Part shown: positions 14,880 through 21,700 of the stretch, in pieces
How positions within the stretch are numbered: the stretch's first letter is position 1
Layout: each line of letters starts with the position of its first letter
Origin: an uncultured Eubacteriales bacterium
GTDB lineage: Bacteria > Bacillota > Clostridia > Monoglobales > Monoglobaceae
Reading direction: 5' to 3'
Assembly (NCBI GenBank): GCA_900542675.1
Contig: UQOT01000025.1
Location: forward strand, 1-23,467
Length of the DNA stretch: 23,467 nucleotides
Made by a program: the position numbers and the translations under genes
The notes under the pieces: model-generated
What the model saw: the letters and a program-made list of their open reading frames with translations, nothing else
The model's database searches: none
What the model was told of the DNA's origin: nothing

Positions 14880-15551
14880 ATGCGCATATTAATATGCGAT
14901 GACGAGCAATCGGCAATTGAAGAGCTGAAACAATATTTAGCTAAATATGATGCAGCACAAATTGTAGAATTTCGTTCTATTGATGAGTTGAAAGATTTTG
15001 ATGAGCGGATAGATATAGCTTTTATTGATATGCAACTGGGAGAGTATTCGGGGTTTGAAGCTGTTGAGTACATTAAGAAATTAAACAATGATTGCATTAT
15101 TGTGTTCTATACCAATTATATTCAATATATGAAGCAGTCGTTTGAATACCGTGCATTCAGATACATATTAAAAGAAGAGCCTCGTGAATTTATAAAGAAG
15201 CAAGTTGATGATACTATAGCGGAGTTTCATTCTAAAAATCGCACTGTTGTGATTAATTCTAAAGATGGCATAACATATATTGATCCCAAAGATATTGTCT
15301 ATATTGAAATGTTTGATCATTTAGCGGATGTAAAAACGTCAGACGGACAAGTATTGAAATGGCATAATTCTTTGAACAGGATTATTAAACAGCTGCCGAA
15401 AAACTTTTTAAGGTGCAATAAAAGTTGTATTATTAATCTTGACAGAATTACAAAAATCAGCAGCAGTTACCTTATAATTGAAAATACTACCAAGCTTTCT
15501 ATAGGACGAAGTTATAAAGGGCAGATACTTAAACTTGCCGATAAGCGTTAA
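14880..15551 (+). CDS. agrA: AgrA-like response regulator (receiver plus LytTR DNA-binding domain)
   Basis: 223 residues. The receiver domain spans ~1-120 with ILICDDEQ acidic residues, phospho-acceptor Asp50 in IAFIDMQLGEYSG, the switch region FYTNY and a lysine in YILKEE. The LytTR domain spans ~125-223 (DIVYIEMFDHLADVKTSDG, FLRCNKSCIINLDRITKI, LSIGRSYKGQI). The ATG at 14880 is preferred because GGAGG is only one base from the earlier in-frame ATG (14874) but seven from this one. It precedes an AgrC-like kinase, and a LytTR-type direct repeat lies upstream of agrB, so it most likely activates agrBD and what follows when the peptide signal accumulates. Confidence 0.92.
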   Translation: MRILICDDEQSAIEELKQYLAKYDAAQIVEFRSIDELKDFDERIDIAFIDMQLGEYSGFEAVEYIKKLNNDCIIVFYTNYIQYMKQSFEYRAFRYILKEEPREFIKKQVDDTIAEFHSKNRTVVINSKDGITYIDPKDIVYIEMFDHLADVKTSDGQVLKWHNSLNRIIKQLPKNFLRCNKSCIINLDRITKISSSYLIIENTTKLSIGRSYKGQILKLADKR

Positions 15552-15567
15552 AAGGAGCGCCTATAAT

Positions 15568-16836
15568 ATGGAGATTACAATAAATATACTAACGTCAATA
15601 CTTGAAATAATTATTGCTCTGTTTTGTTTTAACGCTTTTATGGTAAAGCGGGAAGTTCATCCCGCTATTAAATACTGCGTAATATTTACATATATTATTT
15701 TAAATATTGTACGTACTGAGATAAATCTTGATGCTAATATAAACTTAATTGTCACGCTGCTTATGAATGTTTTGGTTTCAATTATTTTATATAAAGACAA
15801 ATGGTATAAAAAAGTTTTTGCAAATATAATCTATCTTCTCGTATTTATGATATCCGAAGTCATTTCACAGTATTTGGTATCGTTTATTATGAATATAGCG
15901 TATTCTTCAACAATCGCAGAGGATAAATATATTGTTTTAATAATAACTGATTTTATTGCGCTGATGATAACGTTGTATTTCATTAATATACCTATGAAGA
16001 AGATTACGGACGTTCCGCTGAGATATTGGTTTGTAATAATTCTTATGCCGCTATTTTGTTTGGGCGTGCTTTTGATACTTGACTTAACCATAAGCGCATA
16101 TAACAGCAGGTTTTATAATATCTTGAGCGTTTTTATTCTTTCGGGACTGATATATTGTAACATAATGATATTTGATTTTTTTGAGAATTACTCGAGTCGA
16201 ATTAAGTTAAGTGTTGCAGAGCATATCATTAAAAATAATCAGGAGAATTATAAAATTTTAGAAGCTAATGAGGCGGATATGAGAATATTATATCATGATA
16301 TTTTAAAGCATATGGCAGTGATTAAGAATATTGCGGCAAACAGTGAAAACGAAAAGGTTATAGAATACACGGAGCAGTTTGAAAAAACAGTCGGCAAGGT
16401 GACATCTGTTGTCTATACAGGTAATGTGACAATGGATTCGGTACTCAATATCGAGAGCAGGAGAGCCAATATATATGATATAAAGTATTTTGTAAAGCCC
16501 GTTATACTTTCTGAAATTAACATAACCGATGCGGACATTACAGCGATACTTAAAAACGCTTTAGATAATGCGATTGAAGCACAGAAGGATTTGGACAGGC
16601 GGTGTATAACAGTTTATATATCAGTATATGAAGATATAATAAACATAAAGGTTGAGAACTTTTCGAAGGAAGTCAAAATAACTGAAAGCTATACCTCAAA
16701 AGAGAACAAACGCAGGCACGGCTACGGACTTAAAAGCATTAAGGCGGTTGTTCAAAAATATAACGGTGAGATGGATGCCGAATATAATGACGGGATTTTC
16801 ACTTTGTCAGTATCACTACAGAACAAAAGTATGTAG
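15568..16836 (+). CDS. agrC: AgrC-like peptide-sensing histidine kinase
   Basis: 422 residues. The N-terminal half holds about six to seven transmembrane helices with short loops, the AgrC-type peptide receptor. The cytoplasmic part has the phospho-acceptor motif LYHDILKHM with His243, typical of the HPK10 group, and a GHKL ATPase domain (ILKNALDNAIEA, then GYGLKSIKAVV). The ATG at 15568 follows AAGGAG and gives a clean first helix. A longer frame opening at 15535 overlaps agrA and lacks its own binding site. It follows agrA by 16 bases, so the pair is cotranscribed, and its stop codon lies inside the first LytTR-type repeat of the next promoter. The expected ligand is the cyclic peptide made from AgrD. 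Confidence 0.92.
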   Translation: MEITINILTSILEIIIALFCFNAFMVKREVHPAIKYCVIFTYIILNIVRTEINLDANINLIVTLLMNVLVSIILYKDKWYKKVFANIIYLLVFMISEVISQYLVSFIMNIAYSSTIAEDKYIVLIITDFIALMITLYFINIPMKKITDVPLRYWFVIILMPLFCLGVLLILDLTISAYNSRFYNILSVFILSGLIYCNIMIFDFFENYSSRIKLSVAEHIIKNNQENYKILEANEADMRILYHDILKHMAVIKNIAANSENEKVIEYTEQFEKTVGKVTSVVYTGNVTMDSVLNIESRRANIYDIKYFVKPVILSEINITDADITAILKNALDNAIEAQKDLDRRCITVYISVYEDIINIKVENFSKEVKITESYTSKENKRRHGYGLKSIKAVVQKYNGEMDAEYNDGIFTLSVSLQNKSM

Positions 16837-16863
16837 TTTGCGTCGATAACTATGTAGTTCACG
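16830..16863 (+). promoter_or_regulatory. LytTR-type (AgrA) binding site, two direct repeats
   Basis: TATGTAGTTTGCG at 16830-16842 and TATGTAGTTCACG at 16851-16863 are direct repeats set exactly 21 bases apart, two helical turns. The GTAGTT core and this spacing match LytTR-family sites such as those bound by AgrA. They lie just upstream of the agrB promoter. Confidence 0.8.
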
Positions 16864-16872
16864 TTAAAAGTA

Positions 16873-16900
16873 TTGTCAAAAAATGTTTTTATGCTATACT
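16873..16900 (+). promoter_or_regulatory. Promoter of agrB-agrD and probably downstream genes
   Basis: -35 TTGTCA (16873-16878), a 16-base spacer, and -10 TATACT (16895-16900), nine bases downstream of the LytTR repeats, as expected for an activator-dependent promoter. Confidence 0.75.
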
Positions 16901-16922
16901 CGGGATATAAGGAGGGGTCTAA

Positions 16923-17495
16923 ATGACTCACAGAATATCCCAAAGTATAGCATATTTTTTAATGAAGAAAAACTTGATTTCAAAAGAGAAAATCAATATA
17001 TACATTTATGGATTTGAAATTATCATATCTGATGTATTGCTCATTATGGGCTTGTTAATTATTATGGCTGCCTTTGATTTAATAATTGAGATGAGCGCAT
17101 ATTTAATTGTCTTTATAGCGTTGCGGCATCAAGCAGGAGGATATCATGCAGCAAGCCATTTAAAATGTAATATAATTTTCGTTACAATGTTTGTAATTGT
17201 GATGATTATGTTAAAAACATTACCTATAGAAATTATGAATTGCTGCATTTTGATAACATCGTTTGTCGGATTAATACTTATATATATTCTTGCACCAATT
17301 GAGAGCCCTAACAGACCTGTGCCTGAGAAAAAGATGTGCAAATACCGCAGAAACAGCTTAATATATAGTGATGTGTCCATTGTGGCAGCTGTCGTTATGT
17401 ATTTTTTGGAAATGCAAGCTCTTTCACTGGGTATATCATTAGGTGTATTCAGTGTAGGCATAGCATTATTTGCTGAAAACACGAAAAGGAGGTGA
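16923..17495 (+). CDS. agrB: AgrB-like AgrD-processing cysteine peptidase
   Basis: 190 residues, normal for the family, with several transmembrane helices. It cuts the AgrD precursor C-terminally and closes the thiolactone ring. The catalytic signature ALRHQAGGYHAASHLKCN contains His75 and Cys82, seven residues apart as in Staphylococcus aureus AgrB (His77/Cys84). The conserved APIESPNRPVPEKK loop is also present. The start ATG follows GGAGGGG. Its own stop codon overlaps the agrD ribosome binding site (AGGAGGTGA), so the two are translated as a unit. It is transcribed from the LytTR-controlled promoter just upstream. Confidence 0.95.
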   Translation: MTHRISQSIAYFLMKKNLISKEKINIYIYGFEIIISDVLLIMGLLIIMAAFDLIIEMSAYLIVFIALRHQAGGYHAASHLKCNIIFVTMFVIVMIMLKTLPIEIMNCCILITSFVGLILIYILAPIESPNRPVPEKKMCKYRRNSLIYSDVSIVAAVVMYFLEMQALSLGISLGVFSVGIALFAENTKRR

Positions 17496-17500
17496 GTACA

Positions 17501-17644
17501 GTGAAACGTATTTTTTTCAAACTGGGTTATTTAGCGTGTTCGCTTGCAATGTTTGCTGCAGTCAATTCGTTAAATAATATATGTGTTTGGAAGTCGTACC
17601 AGCCTGTGGTTCCGAAAGAACTATTGGATATGGAAATCGACTAA
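17501..17644 (+). CDS. agrD: AgrD-like cyclic lactone autoinducer peptide precursor
   Basis: 47 residues from a GTG start, with GGAGG eight bases upstream. It has the three AgrD parts: an amphipathic, hydrophobic leader (MKRIFFKLGYLACSLAMFAA), a short core around Cys28 (NNICVWKSYQ), and an acidic C-terminal tail with the clostridial PxxP element (QPVVPKELLDME). By analogy with Clostridium perfringens AgrD, whose mature ring I recall as CLWFT, the predicted ring here is Cys28-Val-Trp-Lys-Ser32, with the Ser32 carboxyl joined to the Cys28 thiol. Ring size and the N-terminal trim are inference. The leader has a second cysteine (Cys13), which is not expected to be in the ring. Confidence 0.9.
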   Translation: MKRIFFKLGYLACSLAMFAAVNSLNNICVWKSYQPVVPKELLDMEID

Positions 17645-17660
17645 GCACTACTCACAGTCA

Positions 17661-17701
17661 GTGGATAGAGAACAAATATATTAATTTTGTTCTCTATCCA
17701 C
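17661..17701 (+). other. Perfect 16-bp hairpin between agrD and the exported-protein gene
   Basis: GTGGATAGAGAACAAA (17661-17676) pairs without mismatch to TTTGTTCTCTATCCAC (17686-17701) around a 9-base loop. There is no T-run on either strand, so it is not a classical terminator. It may stabilise the agrBD end, act as an RNase processing site, or attenuate expression of the genes beyond. Confidence 0.7.
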
Positions 17702-17753
17702 AAATACTAAACGAGATAGTAAACATAGTTATTTAAATATGGAGGGAAATTTT

Positions 17754-18731
17754 GTGAAAAAGAAATTTGTAGTAATGACAATTGCTGCAATTGCTGCAAT
17801 TGCTGTTTGTGGTATAGGTGTATATGCAAGCGGTTTGGGAGACACAATTATATCTAAATTTTCAGGTGAACAACAAATAGTTGCAGATGAATATACAGCT
17901 GCTTTTCAAGCCGAGAATGCAGAAAGGGAAAGCGCTATAAATGAAGCTTTAAAAAATACGGGGACACAGGTTTCAGTGGCTGATGGCAGCGTTGAAAATA
18001 AAATTGATAAGTACAGTCAAATGCTAATTGCTATGGATGCTACAATATCTGATCCGGCGGAGTTTAACGACTTGCTTGTTGACTATCACTATTTGACAGA
18101 AGTCTACGAGTTGACTCAGGAGCAGAAGGACTACATAGCGGACTTGGTGATTGACGGCTGTAATATGAGTGACATAATCGGATTGGCATATTTTTGGGTT
18201 GATACCAATGAGAATATAAGTCTCATTAAGTCGATGTATGATTTAAAGGGAGAGTTTGCCGGCAAAACTGATTGGTATGGAAATGCATATGATAAGGTTA
18301 CAGATGCAAAGAACGGCAGCTTGAGTGTTGAGGAAGTTAAAGAGTATATGGGTAAGGGCTTAACCGCTGAAGAAATACTTACAGCTGACAAGCTCAGCCG
18401 AAAGGGTGTATATACTATAAATCAAATACTTGATAAATGCTGTGACGGTCGAACCTTGCTGGAGGTTGCAAATGAAATACAAGGCGGCAAATTGCTTGAG
18501 GCGGATATCTTTGACAATGAGTATACTTTAAACTACAGTGCAATAGAGGATCTTGATATATTGGTTAATAGTGAAGAGATATCATATCTTGCAGAGGAGA
18601 GCCAAATAGACATAATAGCTCAGGCGACATCGGAGGCAGGAATTAATAACTATGCTAGGGAAAAGCGCAATGAAAAATATGCAAAAATTCGTGAAGAGCT
18701 CAGTGCACACGGCGTACTAAAAAGTAAATAG
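17754..18731 (+). CDS. Exported helical protein of unknown function in the agr-RHS island
   Basis: 325 residues from a GTG that follows GGAGGG by seven bases; an in-frame ATG at 17739 lies before that site and is unlikely. The N-terminus is a signal peptide (KKKFVVMTIAAIAAIAVCGI, likely cut near VYASG) or a membrane anchor. The rest looks mostly alpha-helical and acidic. It includes two short stretches reading like paired helices (LTQEQKDYIADLVIDGCNM and LSRKGVYTINQILDKC), which share the pattern of a hydrophobic helix followed by a Cys-bearing turn. I do not recognise a family. It ends 12 bases before the large RHS gene and should be cotranslated with it, so it may help secrete, fold or hold that protein, or give self-protection. 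Confidence 0.85.
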   Translation: MKKKFVVMTIAAIAAIAVCGIGVYASGLGDTIISKFSGEQQIVADEYTAAFQAENAERESAINEALKNTGTQVSVADGSVENKIDKYSQMLIAMDATISDPAEFNDLLVDYHYLTEVYELTQEQKDYIADLVIDGCNMSDIIGLAYFWVDTNENISLIKSMYDLKGEFAGKTDWYGNAYDKVTDAKNGSLSVEEVKEYMGKGLTAEEILTADKLSRKGVYTINQILDKCCDGRTLLEVANEIQGGKLLEADIFDNEYTLNYSAIEDLDILVNSEEISYLAEESQIDIIAQATSEAGINNYAREKRNEKYAKIREELSAHGVLKSK

Positions 18732-18743
18732 GGGGTGAAAAAA

Positions 18744-21700
18744 TTGAAAATAAAAATAGTATTAACTTTTTTGCTTGCGGTAATAAGTGTAAGTTGTATC
18801 ACCGTATATGCTTCAACGGCAGACTCTGTGAATGAGGTGACCGAGGTTAATACGCTTATGAGCCAATTCGGTTCAGATTATGTGCCTCCGTTTACAATAA
18901 GCGGTGATGAAGTGGATTTATATGAAGGTGAAGTCACATACAAAGAACTCGATTTATCCTTGCCGGGTAAAAACGGGCATAATTTAAATCTTTACAGAGC
19001 ATATAACAGTAATCAGAACTTAAACGGATATGAATATAATGGTTACATTACAGCCGGTACTATGCAGACAGTTCCGGCATACCGATATACTATAGGCCGT
19101 CAAGAGCACTACATCGTATTTAACAATGAGGATGACGTTGCAGACAGCATCACAACCGATACATCAAAGGTAAATAATAATATAAAGAAGGATGCAAACG
19201 GTTTTGAATATCAGCCGATTACTTCGGTTAAGGTAGATGGCGGCAATCTGACACTTACGCGGGATAAAACGGCTGATAAGGTATGGCTGCGTGAAAAATC
19301 TGTGTCTGATTACAGCGATTATATAAACAATAAAGACGTTGTAATAGGTGAAAATTGGTCGGTTCGTATGCCGCAGTTGGTCAGAACATTATTTTCTACA
19401 AATGTGTCGGACACTATACGCAGATATACATATTTGTTCCGCAGTGAGACCGGAGAGACGGAAAATATTAAGTATGCTTTAAAAAATACGGATGACGGCT
19501 GGGTGATTGACGAAGACAGCATAGAAAGAGAGTACGACAGCGGTTATAAAAGTACAGTGTATCAGGAGACACAAAGTCATAAACTGGGGTTTAATTATGA
19601 TATAGCTATAGCTGACATAAACGGCAAGACATACTATTTTAATATGAATATTTTAGCTTTTGCTAGCAGTGTATTGCCTGTTGCAGTAACGGATAGATAC
19701 GACAATGTGATATATTATACACAAAACGCGGACGGAAGTGTAAAAATAGTCGATACAATGGGTAGGGTTGTAAACGTATCAAGCAGCGGTATAAGTGTAA
19801 CAGCGGGAGATATGAATAAAAGTGTGGTATATTCACATAGAGAAATATATGACAGCGAACGCGACCCATATGGGAAATTGGCTTGCTTAACCACACATGT
19901 ACTATCAGTAAGCAGAAACAGTGATGATAATACCGATATAACGGAATATTATATGAAATACAGGCCGATTAAGATAGATTCAACCTTTGAAGAATACTCG
20001 CCTAAGGTGACAAAGACTGTATATCCGACAAATGCTTATATTGAGTACATATATGAGAATGAGCCGAGCATAAAAAAGTATGCGGTGAATTCCAATAAAA
20101 GCAATACAACATGTGACTACAGAGAATATCGTGTAAAGCAAAAGAATATTTACGAAAACGGAAGTTTGAAGAATACGGAAGAGTACATCGCCAAGGATTT
20201 AAGTAACAAAGCCAAAACCGTTGAGGTAAGAGAAACGTTGCCGGGAGACGTGAAGAAATATGATAAGTATTCTTATGATTCATACGGACGCCTGAACAAA
20301 GAAGAAGTTAGCTTTAATCCAACAGTTGCCGGGAAAAATGTTCGTGTGGAATACGGATACAGCGACGCATTCTCCGAATTGCCAAGTGAGGATTTGACTT
20401 CTGGCAGAATTAAAAGCATAAGAAGCGCGTACATTATGAATACGAGAAAATATATAGATAATAAGCTGGTAAGCTCATATGATACGGGATATAATAAAAA
20501 GAGACTTCCGACGCACAAAGAGCAAGGTGAGTACAGCGAGGATTATACATATGATGAGAGCTATGGAATGCCGCTTACTGAGACAGTAAAACGTGATATG
20601 AATACGACAGTCAAAAAAGTAAATACACTGACTGCGGATAAGAAAAATATTGCGAAAAGCAATATATATGAAAATAATGCGCTGAAAAAGACGATAGAGT
20701 ATTCGTATAATTCGGACGGAACATTAGCTCAGACTAAGGAGCAGTCGGATGAATACGGGAATATAATAACCGATTATGCTTATACATATAATACCGATGG
20801 TTCATATAGTACTGAAGCGACAGTGAAAAACGTGCAGAATGCGGATAACGTAACATCAGATATACAGACGACAAAAAGCTGCGACAGTCTTGGCAGACTT
20901 GCGTCGGAAACCGATGGTAACGGAAATGTGACGTCGTATCTGTATGATAAAGCCAATCGTATTATTAAGCAGACCAATCCGGACGGAACGTATAAGACAG
21001 TAAGCTATAATATTGCGCAGAATTCCGTCACAGTGACAGATGAGAACGGAAGTATAACAACAAATGATTATACGCCGTTTGGGAAGCCTGAAAAAGTGTA
21101 TCTGAACAATAATACAAATGACATAGTGGGAGAGTATACATACGATAAGCTCGATAGAGTGATAAAGACGCGGGCGTATCAGGAACTTAAGGGTTCATCA
21201 GTAACAGAACAGTATACGTATGATGCTTATGACCGAGTAACTCAAAAGACCTGTACAAGCACACAGGGAGCCATGGATACAGAGGCATACTCATATGACT
21301 ATGATGTGAGCTTCGAGGAACTCGGCAGCATTTATGCTTCAAACCAAATAGATGTAAGTGAGTACGATAAAGCGCTTGTGATATTTGTCTCGCCGGCAGG
21401 ATATTCAGGTAACAAAAATGAAGTGACGGTTTATACGGACGGGACATCGGTGTACACTGCAAAATTGTGTAAAGGACAAACCGATACAGTAGCGGTGGAT
21501 TTGCATAATAAGTCGAAGCTGAAAGTGAATGCAAGCCGAAAGGCAGAAGTATACGTAAAATACTTAAAAGACAGCGACGAGATAAATTTACTCGGAGACG
21601 AAGGGCAAACGGTTACAACGACCTATACAGGCGACAGCACATATGTAAAGCCGACCGAAGTAAAGCATATGGACGGTTTCGGTAACGTAGTATCGGAAAC

